DNA from: an uncultured Alphaproteobacteria bacterium
Lineage (GTDB): Bacteria; Pseudomonadota; Alphaproteobacteria; SP197
Length of the DNA: 41,505 nt
NCBI GenBank assembly: GCA_938048755.1
Contig: CALIUG010000211.1
Coordinates: 1-41,505, forward strand
Direction of reading: 5' to 3'
Positions within the stretch are counted from its first letter, which is position 1; each line of letters starts with the position of its first letter. This document shows positions 9,054 through 18,528 of the stretch, piece after piece. Under the pieces are notes generated by a model. It had not been told where the DNA came from. It worked only from the letters and a program-made list of their open reading frames with translations, and ran no database searches. A program made the position numbers and the translations under genes.

Positions 9054-10482
9054 CCGCGATTGGCAGGGAGGTCGGCGCAATCGCGTGGGCATCGCGGCCG
9101 GACCAGTGCAGTGCAGGAACCTGCGCCTCGCTGCGCTTCTGAGCGGCCTCCAGAGCCGTCAACGCTGCATCGTGATCGAGACTAAGCACCTCGCCGTTTT
9201 CAACGACCAGGCGACCGTCGACATAGACATCGCGCACGGCGCGCTCGGCAGCATGAAACAGCAGCACGCGCAGGGGATCACGACCGGGCCGCATGGCGGC
9301 ATGGTTGAGATCGACCAGAACCAGATCGGCTTTTGCACCGACAGCCAGACGACCGATATCGTCGCGTCCCAACGCGCGTGCGCCGCCCACGGTGGCGGCT
9401 TCGAAGACATCGCCGGTCATGACGGCATCAAGGTTGCCATCGGCGACCTTGCCCAGGACGCAGGCCCAGCGCATTTCATCGAGCATGTTGTGGGGCGTGG
9501 TGTCGGTACCGATCCCCAGATTGATGCCGCGTTTGCGGTAGGCACCGAAACTCTCCAGCACCGCTCCGTAGCGCGCAAACGGCGTGGGGCAATGGGCGAC
9601 ATTCACGCGCGACTGGGCAATGAGATCGATGTCCTCATCCGTCGACCATGTGATCCAGCTGTGGGTATCGGCATAGATCGCGTGAGCAAGGATGGTGCGC
9701 GGGGTGAGCAGGCCACGATCGGCAAGGAACCGGATGGGCGTGACACCATGACGACGCCGGATCTCCTGCACCTCATGCACGCTTTCGGACGCATGGATAT
9801 GGAACTTCCAGCCCTTCTGCTGGCACACCCCCATGATGTCACCCAGAAGCTGTTCGCTGCAGAGGTCCGGTGTGGACGGTGCGGGCATCCCCGCAAGACG
9901 CCCGCTTTCGTGAGCTTCGGCCTGTTCGATGGTGGCAATCGCCTGTTCGAGGCCTGACTGGCCATCGTCGTCGTACCAGTCGTATTCGACATTGCGGCCG
10001 TCCCTGGTATGCCAGGTTGCCGAACCAAACATGGGCGCGACGTAGCCACGCAGGCCGCTGCGGGCGAAGAGGTCGATCCAGCCATCGAAGGGCGATGAAA
10101 GATCGACAAGGGTGGTGACGCCTGATTTCAGGAGTTCGGCAAAGGCGACCTCTGTGGAGGCGGGGATACCCTCTGCATCGGTGTCGAAGACGAGCTTGTT
10201 GTCGTAAAGGCCACTCCACCAGAGTTCGGGATTGCCAACCTCCTCGCACAGTCCCTTGTAGAGCGGCTGGGACGTGGTGTGGCTGTGAATGTCAACCAGG
10301 CCCGGCATGACAAAAAGGCCGGAGCCATCGATCTCCTCATCAACGGGACCTTCATACCTGCCGCCGACACAGACTAGGTCCGCGCCATCAAAGGCGACAT
10401 CGCCGTTGCGCAGATAGACATGGGCATTGCGTGCGTTCTCCCAGGCGGCAATCCAGGCGGCATTGCGGATGACAGTGGTCAT
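9046..10482 (-). CDS. Amidohydrolase family protein (Atz/Trz/chlorohydrolase-like deaminase group)
   Basis: 478 residues from an ATG at 10480-10482 with GGAGG a few bases upstream. The composite beta-sandwich/TIM-barrel architecture of metal-dependent amidohydrolases is clear: VMPGLVDIHSHT gives the HxH metal pair, FHIHASES the third His, ILAHAIYAD the fourth, and IGTDTTPHN the catalytic Asp. The C-terminal GAKADLVLVDL and VRDVYVDGRLVVENG complete the family pattern. Relatives include hydroxydechloroatrazine, S-adenosylhomocysteine and guanine-type deaminases; the substrate is not deducible. The gene lies 46 bases downstream of a DMT transporter, which could move its substrate or product. Its stop overlaps the GT2 start. 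Confidence 0.88.
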   Translation of the reverse strand: MTTVIRNAAWIAAWENARNAHVYLRNGDVAFDGADLVCVGGRYEGPVDEEIDGSGLFVMPGLVDIHSHTTSQPLYKGLCEEVGNPELWWSGLYDNKLVFDTDAEGIPASTEVAFAELLKSGVTTLVDLSSPFDGWIDLFARSGLRGYVAPMFGSATWHTRDGRNVEYDWYDDDGQSGLEQAIATIEQAEAHESGRLAGMPAPSTPDLCSEQLLGDIMGVCQQKGWKFHIHASESVHEVQEIRRRHGVTPIRFLADRGLLTPRTILAHAIYADTHSWITWSTDEDIDLIAQSRVNVAHCPTPFARYGAVLESFGAYRKRGINLGIGTDTTPHNMLDEMRWACVLGKVADGNLDAVMTGDVFEAATVGGARALGRDDIGRLAVGAKADLVLVDLNHAAMRPGRDPLRVLLFHAAERAVRDVYVDGRLVVENGEVLSLDHDAALTALEAAQKRSEAQVPALHWSGRDAHAIAPTSLPIADG

Positions 10483-10528
10483 GGTGAGGTCCTCCCAGAA
10501 AGAAAAATAGATCAATCGCAGGGGCAGG

Positions 10529-11470
10529 TCATGGCTTCTCGGGACTGTCGCGTGAGATCGTGAGGGACAGGCCGACCAGCAGCAGGCCCAGGGCGACCCA
10601 GGTCACAAGCTCCAGGCGTTCGCCGAAGATCACCGCGCCCCAGGCGATGCCGGCAAAGAGCGAGAGATACATGGCAAAGGAGACCAGCACGCCACCCGTG
10701 GCGCGGATGATGGCGAAGTAGAGGAAGACTTCGGTAAGGACGCAGCCAGCCACGATCAGGATGGCGATTTGGCCAATGGGCCATGCAGCATCATAATGCA
10801 GCGGCTCGCCCACTGCCCAGTGGATGGGAATGACGGTGAGGAGCGCCAGAAGCGATTGGCCCGCGCCGATCTGCATGGGCGTGAGGTCGTCGGGCCAGGC
10901 CCAGGAGACATATACGGATTCCACGCCATAGGTCAGCGGTACGACAAAGACGAGAAGCAACCACAGGAGATTGCCGGCCTGAGGCAGACTTGCTTCAGGC
11001 ACGAGCACCAGAAATGCTGCGGCCAGACCAAAGGCGACGGCAAGGATGCGGTGCGGCGAAACACGCTCGGTCCGGCACAGGAGTGCGGTTGCCACGGTGA
11101 CGACCGGTGTGAACGAGGCGATCAGCGACATCAGACCTGCAGGCACGTAGGGTGAGGCCCAGAGCGCTGCCAACAGTGGCAGCACATAGCCCAACAACGC
11201 CAGCATCAACAGGAAAACCACGGTGCGCCGGGTCAGCCGGAACCATGCGTGCTGGGCAGCAATGATGATCCAGAAAACCAGCGCGACGATGGCCAATGTG
11301 ACCAGGAGAACACCGGTTTCGGGATAGCCTGCCTCTACGGCAAGCTTGAGCATGGAGAATTCCAGGCCCCAGGCAGCACCCATGATCACCAGCAGGCCAA
11401 GGGTGCCCAGCCCCGACGGTTTCCGCTCCGGCTCGCTCAACGTTGCTCTCCTCACCTGCCGGGCCACCAT
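10529..11470 (-). CDS. DMT superfamily transporter (EamA domains)
   Basis: 313 residues from the ATG at 11468-11470, with about ten hydrophobic segments in two homologous EamA halves. The first runs from LGLLVIMGAAWGLEFSML and includes the typical ALWASPYVPAGLMSLIASFTPVV segment; the second ends in AGIAWGAVIFGERLELVTWVALGLLLVGLSL with the characteristic GE-L motif. Members export amino acids, metabolites or drugs through the inner membrane. Likely the first gene of a minus-strand run with the amidohydrolase and GT2. The region between it and the divergent class III aminotransferase (89 bases) must carry both promoters. The frame is open further upstream but into the divergent gene's leader. 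Confidence 0.88.
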   Translation of the reverse strand: MVARQVRRATLSEPERKPSGLGTLGLLVIMGAAWGLEFSMLKLAVEAGYPETGVLLVTLAIVALVFWIIIAAQHAWFRLTRRTVVFLLMLALLGYVLPLLAALWASPYVPAGLMSLIASFTPVVTVATALLCRTERVSPHRILAVAFGLAAAFLVLVPEASLPQAGNLLWLLLVFVVPLTYGVESVYVSWAWPDDLTPMQIGAGQSLLALLTVIPIHWAVGEPLHYDAAWPIGQIAILIVAGCVLTEVFLYFAIIRATGGVLVSFAMYLSLFAGIAWGAVIFGERLELVTWVALGLLLVGLSLTISRDSPEKP

Positions 11471-11559
11471 TGCAGATACCCGGTTCCGTGGCGAGGCGTT
11501 GCAACAGGGCGCTTCCCGCGCTATCGGAACAGAGCACATCAGCCCGGAGCGCCTCTGTC

Positions 11560-12879
11560 ATGATCAACGATCCTCTCGCCGCCCTTCCCCGCGTTGCCTC
11601 GGGCAAGGGGATCTATGTCTGGGACCAGGACGGTAGGCGTTACATCGACGCCTCCGGCGGTCCGGCGACCTTCTGCATCGGTCACGGCAATGAGGAGGTC
11701 AACGAGGCGATCAAGGCGCAGCTCGACAAGATCGCCTTCGGCTACCGCTATCATTTCCGCAGCGATGCGGCTGAGGAACTGTCCGAGGTCATCCGAGAAA
11801 AAGCCGGCGGCAACCTCAAGCACATGATTTTCACGACTGGCGGATCGGAATCGGTCGAAGGCTGCCTGAAGCTGGCGCTGCAATACCACACAGCACGCGG
11901 CGAAATGTCCCGTCGCCGCTTTATCAGCCGCGAACGTTCCTGGCACGGCAACACGATCGGTGCGCTTTCGGTTTCCGGATTCAAGGCCAGGCAGGATCCC
12001 TATGTCGGATCGATGCTGGAAGTGAGTCACCTTTCGCCGGTGAACGCTTATCGCCCGCCAGCCAATGTCGCGGTCGAGAACCTGGCTGAGTTCTGCGCCA
12101 ACGAACTGGAAGAAGAGATCCTGCGCGTGGGCCCGGATCAGGTTGCAGCGTTCATCTTCGAGCCTCTCGTGGGTGCAGCCGGCGGCGCTGTCCCTGCCCC
12201 GGACGGTTATGCGCAGCGTATCCGCGAGATCTGCGACCGGCACGGTGTGCTGATGATTGCCGATGAGGTCATGTGTGGGGTCGGGCGCTGCGGCACCTGG
12301 CGCGCGCTGGAACACGATGGCGTCGAGCCTGACCTGATGCCCATCGCCAAAGGCCTGGGCGGTGGTTACCTGCCCCTGGGTGCAGCGGTCTATTCAGAGA
12401 AGGTTGCCGAGCCGATCTATGAAGTCCACGGCATGCCGATCACAGGCCATACCTTCACGGCCCATACGGCATCCTGTGCAGCAGGCCTTATGGTCCAGAA
12501 GATCATGGAGCGCGACAATCTGGTCGCCAAGGTTGCCGATGACGGCCTCTATCTGCGGCGGCGCCTTGAAGAAGCCCTTGGCGGTCACGAGCATGTCGGA
12601 AACATCCGTGGCCGTGGGTTCTTCCAGGGCATCGAACTGGTCGAAGATCGGGAAACCAAGGAGCCGTTCAGTCCTGGCGTGCGCATGTTCCAGCGCGTCA
12701 TGAAAACCGGTTTCGAGAACGGCCTGATCGTCTATCCCACCGGCGGCAATGTCGACGGCGTGAAGGGCGATCAGATCATCGTCGCGCCCCCCTATAACGC
12801 AAGCCGTGAGGAACTCGATGAGATCGTCACGCTGCTGGCCAGCACCATCGATCAAGCGATCGCGTCTTCACGATCATGA
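11560..12879 (+). CDS. Class III pyridoxal-phosphate aminotransferase (omega-amino type)
   Basis: 439 residues from the ATG at 11560. The fold-type I signatures are clear: TGGSESVEGCLKLALQYH (about 93-110) contacts the PLP phosphate, SWHGNT (about 127-132), DEVMCGVGRCG (about 235-245) holds the Asp that pairs with the pyridine nitrogen, and PIAKGLGGGY (about 261-270) holds the Schiff-base Lys264. The family transfers amino groups from omega-amino acids, diamines or amines to pyruvate or 2-oxoglutarate. The specific amino donor is unknown. Its stop overlaps the start of the downstream GT4 gene by ATGA, so the two are co-transcribed. The frame extends 39 codons upstream, but that part overlaps the divergent DMT gene and lacks family character. 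Confidence 0.88.
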   Translation: MINDPLAALPRVASGKGIYVWDQDGRRYIDASGGPATFCIGHGNEEVNEAIKAQLDKIAFGYRYHFRSDAAEELSEVIREKAGGNLKHMIFTTGGSESVEGCLKLALQYHTARGEMSRRRFISRERSWHGNTIGALSVSGFKARQDPYVGSMLEVSHLSPVNAYRPPANVAVENLAEFCANELEEEILRVGPDQVAAFIFEPLVGAAGGAVPAPDGYAQRIREICDRHGVLMIADEVMCGVGRCGTWRALEHDGVEPDLMPIAKGLGGGYLPLGAAVYSEKVAEPIYEVHGMPITGHTFTAHTASCAAGLMVQKIMERDNLVAKVADDGLYLRRRLEEALGGHEHVGNIRGRGFFQGIELVEDRETKEPFSPGVRMFQRVMKTGFENGLIVYPTGGNVDGVKGDQIIVAPPYNASREELDEIVTLLASTIDQAIASSRS

Positions 12880-14621
12880 CCAAGGCACCGGTGAAAAAGC
12901 CGCGCAAGGCCAAAGGCCCTTCGCAAACCAAGCCAACACGCAAGCGCGCGCCGCGGGCTGAAGTCGCAAACGCCGCGATCCACTTTGCCTTCGATGCCTA
13001 TGACACCTCGCGGCCCAAACTGATGGGACGCCATACAGCCGGCGAAGGGTTCATTGCCGGCTTTGCCAAACATGCCGTTGCCGACGAGATGTTGTGTTTT
13101 GCGCGCAACCAGAAGGACTTCACCGGCTTCAAGTACCTGCTGGGGCGCCATGGCAACCGCCGGCCTTCGGTGTGGTATCCCTATCATGAGCCACACAAGC
13201 TGGCCGAGGCCGGCTGTCTCTAGACCCCCGACCCCAACATCACGCGTTATGCCTGGTTGCGTCGGCACCATGATCAGCGCGCCTACAGTCTGGTCGGCGT
13301 CTTTCATACGACCGCCAGCCACGGTGTGATGTCGGAAATCTGCAACACGCTGGTCGCACCCGTACAGCCCTGGGATGCCGTGATCTGCCCGACCAAGGCG
13401 GTGCGTTCCAAGGCCGAGCGTCTGATCGAGTGGCAGGCCGATTACCTGAACCACCGGATCGGCGGCAAGGCCAAGCAGGTCCATCAGCTTCCGATCATTC
13501 CCTTGGGCGTTGATTGCGACCAGTTCGACCCATCGACCAAGGAAGCCCAGGAAGCGCGCAGAGCCTTCCGCAAGCGGTTCGATGTGGGCGAGGACGACAT
13601 TGTCGTTCTGTTCGTGGGCAGGCTGGCATTCCATGCCAAGGCAAACCCGATGCCGATGTATGCCGGCCCGGAAGAAGCGGCCAAACGTACGGGCAAGAAG
13701 ACAGTCCTTGTAATGTCGGGCTGGTTCGGGTCCGACACCGTGCGCGACCAGTTCGCAAGTGCCGCGAAGATTCTGTCACCGACCCTCAAGGTCGTGTCGG
13801 TGGACGGACGCAAGGACGATGTGCGTTTCCGTGTCTGGCAGGCCGCCGATATCTTTGCTTCGATGTCCGACAACATCCAGGAGACCTTCGGTCTGACACC
13901 GATCGAGGCGATGGCAGCGGGCCTTCCCGTGGTCTGCAGTGAGTGGGACGGCTACCGCGACACCGTGATCAACGGCGAAACCGGAATCATGGCGCCAACC
14001 CTGATGGCACCGCCCGGAGACGGCGACGATCTGGCCTATCGCCACGACGCCGGCACCGATGATTACGATCATTATGTCGGCACGGCCGCGCAATTCACGG
14101 CAGTGGATCCGTTCAAGGTTGCCGATGCCTTTGAAGCCCTGATGGTCAATGCGGATCTGCGCCGCAAGATGGGGGAAGCCGGCAGGCGGCGTGCTGAAAC
14201 AACCTATGACTGGAAGGTCATCATCGGTCAGTACCAGCAGCTTTGGGCGGAACTGGAAGGCAGGCGTAAGAAATCACGGGCGGTTGCACCCAAGCAGACC
14301 GGTTCACCCGCCTACCCTGCCCGCGCCGATCCCTTTGACCTGTTCCAGCATTACCCCACCGCAGTCGTTGACGACGATCGGGTGTTTGATCTGGGCGACA
14401 AGACGGTGCAGCAGGCTGTCGACCTTGCCTTCATGGCGCGTCTCAACTCCACCATGAACGCGCCGGATCATCACATCGCCGCCGTGCTGCATCATCTGCA
14501 GGAACACGGCCCTACAGAGACCGGCGTTTTGCTCGATCTTGTCGGCCGCCATGCCAAGGTGAGACTGCGCCGCACCCTGGTCTGGCTTGCCAAGGTCGGC
14601 GTCCTGAAGATCGTCTGGTAA
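12876..14621 (+). pseudogene. GT4-type glycosyltransferase interrupted by an in-frame TAG
   Basis: One continuous reading frame of 582 codons, including the terminal stop, is broken only by TAG at 13221-13223 (codon 116). Both sides are in the same frame, and the sequence after the stop (TPDPNITRYAWLRRHHDQ...) has no start of its own until codon 128. The N-terminus is Lys/Arg/Pro-rich and followed by an Asp/His-rich part of the acceptor domain. The C-terminal GT-B half has LFVGRLAFHAKANP, then IQETFGLTPIEAMAAGLPVV, in which E-x7-E binds the nucleotide sugar. Beyond about residue 490 lies an extra helical domain (HHLQEHGPTETGVLLDLVGRH). Translation would give a 115-residue fragment, or a late re-start near 13257. 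Either a real nonsense mutation or a sequence error. Coupled by ATGA to the aminotransferase. Confidence 0.8.
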
Positions 14622-14689
14622 CAGGGCCAACGTGGCGATCACACAGCGTTGACTGGACGATGATCGTCAGTCTGCCGCAGGCTTGTGAT

Positions 14690-15663
14690 ATGAAAACGCG
14701 CCTGATCCTGCCTGCACTGGCTGTCCTGTTGGTTTTCGGCGGTACAGCCCACGCTCTGGACCTCTGGTCAAACGAATGGCCGGTCACGGATTTCGAGAAC
14801 CGGTCCATCGAACTCGATGAAATCCTGTCGGGCGGTCCGCCCAAGGACGGCATTCCCTCAATCGACGATCCCGTGTTTGTGCCTGCCGCTACGATGGATG
14901 ATCTTCCCGACCTGGAGCCGGTCATAAGCGTCGTGGTTGATGGTGAGGCCCGCGCCTATCCCTTGCGCATTCTGATGTGGCACGAAATCGTCAACGACAC
15001 CGTGAACGGCATGCCGCTGACCATCACGTTCTGCCCCCTGTGCAATACCGGCATTGTATTCGAGCGGGAGATCGACGGTGTCGTCTATGATTTCGGCACG
15101 ACGGGCAAGCTGCGCAATTCCGATCTGGTCATGTATGACCGGCAGACCGAAAGCTGGTGGCAACAGTTTCTTGGGCTGCCATCGTGGGGGACATGAACGG
15201 CACGCGCCTGACCCCTTATCCTTCCAGACTGGAGTCCTTTGCCCGGTTCAAGGAACGGCATCCCGACGGCATGGTTCAGGTGCCCAACAACGAAGGCAGC
15301 CGACAGTACGGGTCGAACCCCTATGCCGGCTATGACAGCCGCGATGCGCCCTATCCCTTCTTCAAGGGCGATCTGCCCGAGAATGTGCCACCCCTTTCAC
15401 GCGTCGTCCGGGTTGATGATCAGGCATGGGCGCTTGCGTTCGTACAATCACAGGGACGGATCGAGGACGGCGATCTGGTCATTACCTGGGAACCCGGCCA
15501 GGCGTCGGCCCTGGACGAACGCGAAATTGCCGCAAGTGTGGATGTCGGCAACATCGTCGTGCAGCGCCGGACAGAAGAAGGTCTGGTCGATGCGGTCTAC
15601 ACCGTGGACTTCGCCTTTGCCTTCTTTGACTTTTATCCCGACAGCGTGATCAGGACGGAGTAG
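14690..15663 (+). pseudogene. DUF3179 exported protein, split by a one-base frameshift
   Basis: The first part (14690 to about 15174) starts with a signal peptide (MKTRLILPALAVLLVFGGTAHA) and contains AYPLRILMWHEIVNDTVNG and the DUF3179 hallmark TFCPLCNTGIVFER. It runs to WWQQFLG and then enters a stop at 15194-15196. The second part continues in another frame from about 15175 as AAIVGDMNGTRLTPYP through FFKGDLPENVPPLSRVV to the natural end at 15661-15663. Adding one base beside the GGG at 15173-15175 restores an uninterrupted L-G-A-A-I-V-G join. No canonical -1 slippery heptamer is seen, so a lost base (mutation or sequencing) is likelier than programmed shifting. The family is of unknown function and usually exported. 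The upstream in-frame ATG at 14660 is an alternative start. Confidence 0.8.
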
Positions 15664-15703
15664 CCGGGCAAAGATCAACCGTCAGGCAATCATGCCAAGG
15701 TTG

Positions 15704-16840
15704 TCAGTGCGCCTCATCGGGCGCGGTAAAAAGTGTGAGCACACCGGTATAGGCATAAAGCCGGTCAAACGAGATTTCTCCGTTACCAAAGAAACCGACG
15801 ATCGGGAGATCACCCAGAACTTCCTCGATAATCGCGAGTTCACGTCCCTCTTCACCGAACATGCCAGGCCCCCTGGCAAGGCAACTGAAATAGAGCCCAC
15901 CAACGGGACGTACTGCGCGCGCCTTGAGATCATGCAACATGCGACGGAGGTCCGCCTCGGCTGCTTCCTGGTCTCGCTTGCAGAACATGAGCGCGTCACC
16001 AGGTTCGACGTCGTCACCGATCATGATGGTGCCCGCATCGGGATCAAGCCCGACAAGATTGCGCACAAGGTAATCGCCCATGTCCGACCCCGTGACAGGC
16101 AGCGCGACATGCAAAGCGCCCGAGAGCTCGCGCAGGTCCGAAATGCCGGCATCAGAGAGGGTTTCGACAAAGACATCCATGGCGGGCTTGCCATCAAGTG
16201 CGATCACCAGATTTTCGCGCGCCTGCGTCACCTGATGATAGCCACCCAATGGCGTGCAACCCTGGGTCAGGCCCGTGGCAACCCTGGCATTGGTCATCAG
16301 AAGACCCCCGAGGCTTGCATCAGCGGGACGCCCCGCGAGCTGTGCAAAGGAAGCCCGCGAAGACGTCAGGGCGCCAACCAGAAAGCCGTCGGTATCGCGT
16401 GCGAGCCGGGGAACGTCACCCATCAGCTCCTGGCGTCTGTGGTCACCATGGACAACACAGAAGGCGCCACCAGGGGCCGACCCCATTTCCGCGTAACTGG
16501 TGATCGCCTCATCGAGAGACGTGAAAAGGGCGTGGTTGCTGCAGGGGAACGAACACGTCATGGCAACCACGGCCGGACGGTCGAAGTATTCCACTCCGGT
16601 CGCGCAGATGCCGATACCGACGGTGCCGCACCAGTTCAGCGTACCGGTTGCTCCGGCCAGAAACGAAGCAATGTCGCCCAGATGCTCGCTCAGGTGGTCC
16701 GTGACGTAAACGAACCCCAGCTCGTCGTCATCCCGGTCTCCGAGTTGCTCGGCCACAGCACGCGCGGCTTCCTGCCAGGTTTCGCCGGCGGCATGACCCA
16801 GGGCAAACCGGCGGCCTGAAAGTTGTGAGAGATCATCCAT
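15704..16840 (-). CDS. FIST N/C-domain signal-sensing protein
   Basis: 378 residues covering both FIST domains: the N-terminal part with LGFVYVTDHLSEHLGDIASFL and the GxxxxGEYF-like CGTVGIGICATGVEYFDRPAV, and the C-terminal part ending in GRELAIIEEVLGDLPIVGFFGNGEISFDRLYAYTGVLTLF, which is close to the FIST_C consensus. FIST domains are thought to bind small ligands, perhaps amino acids, and usually sit beside or inside histidine kinases, chemoreceptors or cyclases. Here no kinase or receptor is adjacent, so the partner is unknown. No transmembrane segment is seen, so it is cytoplasmic. The start at 16840 is followed upstream by about 230 bases without a convincing gene. Confidence 0.88.
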   Translation of the reverse strand: MDDLSQLSGRRFALGHAAGETWQEAARAVAEQLGDRDDDELGFVYVTDHLSEHLGDIASFLAGATGTLNWCGTVGIGICATGVEYFDRPAVVAMTCSFPCSNHALFTSLDEAITSYAEMGSAPGGAFCVVHGDHRRQELMGDVPRLARDTDGFLVGALTSSRASFAQLAGRPADASLGGLLMTNARVATGLTQGCTPLGGYHQVTQARENLVIALDGKPAMDVFVETLSDAGISDLRELSGALHVALPVTGSDMGDYLVRNLVGLDPDAGTIMIGDDVEPGDALMFCKRDQEAAEADLRRMLHDLKARAVRPVGGLYFSCLARGPGMFGEEGRELAIIEEVLGDLPIVGFFGNGEISFDRLYAYTGVLTLFTAPDEAH

Positions 16841-17074
16841 GCCTGCACCTTACCCCGCATTGCTCACCATCGCCACGGCAAGTACCCGTTCAGAAACACT
16901 GAAACACCTGCCTGATGCCCTCGTTGCGCCATGCACAGACATGAACCGTCCCAACAAACCGGCATGGGACCGGATACATGAGACCCGGGCGCGCCCGATG
17001 CCGGAAGCTGCGCGATCATCATGGGCAACCAGAGGACAGTTGACGGGACGCGTGTGTTGACTCACCGTTACGCC

Positions 17075-18079
17075 ATGTTTGTTATCGGTAAAAGTTGGCT
17101 TGGCGCGTGGCTGGTGATCTTCATGATCGCTTGCGCCTGTCCTGCCCGGGCAGACTATGATGCCGGTGTCGAGGCCTATACCGCCGGTGACTATGCCGCC
17201 GCGCTTGCCGAATGGCAGGAATCGGCAGAGGCCGGGGATCCAGAAAGTCAGTTCGGCATGGGACTCATCTATGAGAGTGGGCGCGGCGTGGGACGCGATT
17301 ATCGCACGGCTGTTACATGGTACAGGCAGGCCGCGGAACAGAACCACGCGCCGGCACAGTTCAACCTGGGACACCTGCTGCGCCTGGGTGCCGGTGTCGA
17401 ACCAGACATGGAAGAAGCCGTACGCTGGTGGACGGCAGCAGCCGAAAACGGCCTTGCCCAGGCACAGGTCATGCTGGGCCTTGCCTACCAGCGTGGCGAA
17501 GGTGTGCCTTTCGATCAGGCCCAGTCGATCCACTGGTTCCAGCGCGCGGCCGATCAGGGAAACCCGATGGGCCAGTACGCGATCGGATTTGCCTATGAGA
17601 CCGGCTCTGGTGTGACGCAGGATCTGGATCTCGCGCGGACCTACTATGAGCAGGCAGCAGCCGGTGGTCTCGAACAGGCGGTTGATCGGCTGACCGCCCT
17701 CGCCTTCCCGCCAACACAAGAAGAACCGCCCCCGCCACCAAACGAGAGCGACGTCATGGACCGCATGGCCAGCGATGTGGGGTACGCAGGAACCGAGCAG
17801 GAAGTCCTGGTTGTCGGATCGGAACGGGCAGGTCCGGTGTTTATCCAGATTGCGGCCTATGTTGATCAGGACCGGGCCGAACGGGAGTGGGACAACATGA
17901 TGTCACGTCATGACGACCTGCTGGGCGGATTGCCCTATCGGGTTGTGACGGTTGAGCGCGACGACAATGATCCGGTCTACAGGCTGCAAGCCGGACCCAT
18001 GCCCATTCTTGCCGAAGCGGAAATCATCTGCGCAAATCTGAAACAACGTGGCGCAGACTGTTTTCTGGTCAAGGAATAG
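17075..18079 (+). CDS. Exported Sel1-repeat protein with C-terminal SPOR domain
   Basis: 334 residues from the ATG at 17075. The N-terminus (MFVIGKSWLGAWLVIFMIACACPARA) is a signal peptide. Residues about 28-215 hold Sel1-like repeats with the pattern A-x-Y-x-L-G-x-x-Y-x-x-G-x-G-V and W-x-x-x-A-A-x-x-G: QFGMGLIYESGRGVG, QFNLGHLLRLGAGVE, QVMLGLAYQRGEGVP and QYAIGFAYETGSGVT. A Pro-rich linker (EEPPPPPNE) leads to a SPOR-type domain in the last 80 residues (FIQIAAYVDQDRAEREW... to ...ADCFLVKE). SPOR domains bind denuded peptidoglycan at division sites and Sel1 repeats bind protein partners, so a periplasmic scaffold in envelope remodelling is the natural inference. An upstream ATG at 17021 would put 18 hydrophilic residues ahead of the signal peptide. 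Confidence 0.85.
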   Translation: MFVIGKSWLGAWLVIFMIACACPARADYDAGVEAYTAGDYAAALAEWQESAEAGDPESQFGMGLIYESGRGVGRDYRTAVTWYRQAAEQNHAPAQFNLGHLLRLGAGVEPDMEEAVRWWTAAAENGLAQAQVMLGLAYQRGEGVPFDQAQSIHWFQRAADQGNPMGQYAIGFAYETGSGVTQDLDLARTYYEQAAAGGLEQAVDRLTALAFPPTQEEPPPPPNESDVMDRMASDVGYAGTEQEVLVVGSERAGPVFIQIAAYVDQDRAEREWDNMMSRHDDLLGGLPYRVVTVERDDNDPVYRLQAGPMPILAEAEIICANLKQRGADCFLVKE

Positions 18080-18091
18080 AACCCGAAAGAG

Positions 18092-18475
18092 TCATTCCGC
18101 ATCAGGGCTGTTTGCCTTGAGATAGGCAATGACATCGGCGATGTCCTGTGGGTCGTTCAGCCGGAAGGTCATCTTGGCGCCCGCAATGAACTGTGCTGGA
18201 CCCTGGAGCCACGCACTCAAAGTTTCCTCATCCCAGACGATACCCGATGAAGCGACTCCGTCGGAGTAACGGTCGAACCCTTCGGAGGTTCCGGCCGTGC
18301 GCCCGTAGACGCCGAAGAGATTGGGCCCCTGCTTGGCGCGCCCGCCCTCATCGATCGTGTGGCAACTCTGGCAGCGTTTGAAGAGGTCTTCACCGGCGGC
18401 TGGGTCGCCATCGGCATGAACACCAGGAGAAAGCAACAAGGCAGCGGCAAAGACGGAAGGTATATGCTTGTTCAT
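18092..18475 (-). CDS. Class I (c2-type) periplasmic cytochrome c
   Basis: 127 residues. A signal peptide (MNKHIPSVFAAALLLSPGVHA) precedes the mature domain DGDPAAGEDLFKRC. The haem c site CQSCH lies at residues 35-39 and the likely distal ligand is Met102 in AKMTF; QGPNLFGVYGRTAG and the C-terminal DIADVIAYLKAN helix are standard for class I cytochromes c. It is a soluble single-haem electron carrier in the periplasm. It is last in a minus-strand series with the rhodanese and the cysteine-rich P460 protein (gaps 53 and 5 bases), so it is a plausible electron acceptor for the P460 domain. That partnership is inference from gene order. Confidence 0.92.
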   Translation of the reverse strand: MNKHIPSVFAAALLLSPGVHADGDPAAGEDLFKRCQSCHTIDEGGRAKQGPNLFGVYGRTAGTSEGFDRYSDGVASSGIVWDEETLSAWLQGPAQFIAGAKMTFRLNDPQDIADVIAYLKANSPDAE

Positions 18476-18528
18476 GAAGAAACCTCAGGCGTTAACATTG
18501 ACGTCGATGGCGCTCAGGAACGCTTCCA

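Noticed and set aside
13221-13223. Pyrrolysine readthrough of TAG in the GT4 gene, suggested by an MttB-family gene in the same window
   Set aside because: The MttB-family gene has no in-frame TAG, GT4 enzymes are not known to use pyrrolysine, and no pylTSBCD gene is seen here.
15170-15178. Programmed -1 frameshifting in the DUF3179 gene
   Set aside because: No slippery heptamer with a following pseudoknot or strong hairpin could be seen; a missing G in a short run explains it more simply.
16839-17060. Small plus-strand open frame divergent from the FIST gene
   Set aside because: Its start overlaps the FIST start codon, there is no ribosome site, and the product has no recognisable motif.
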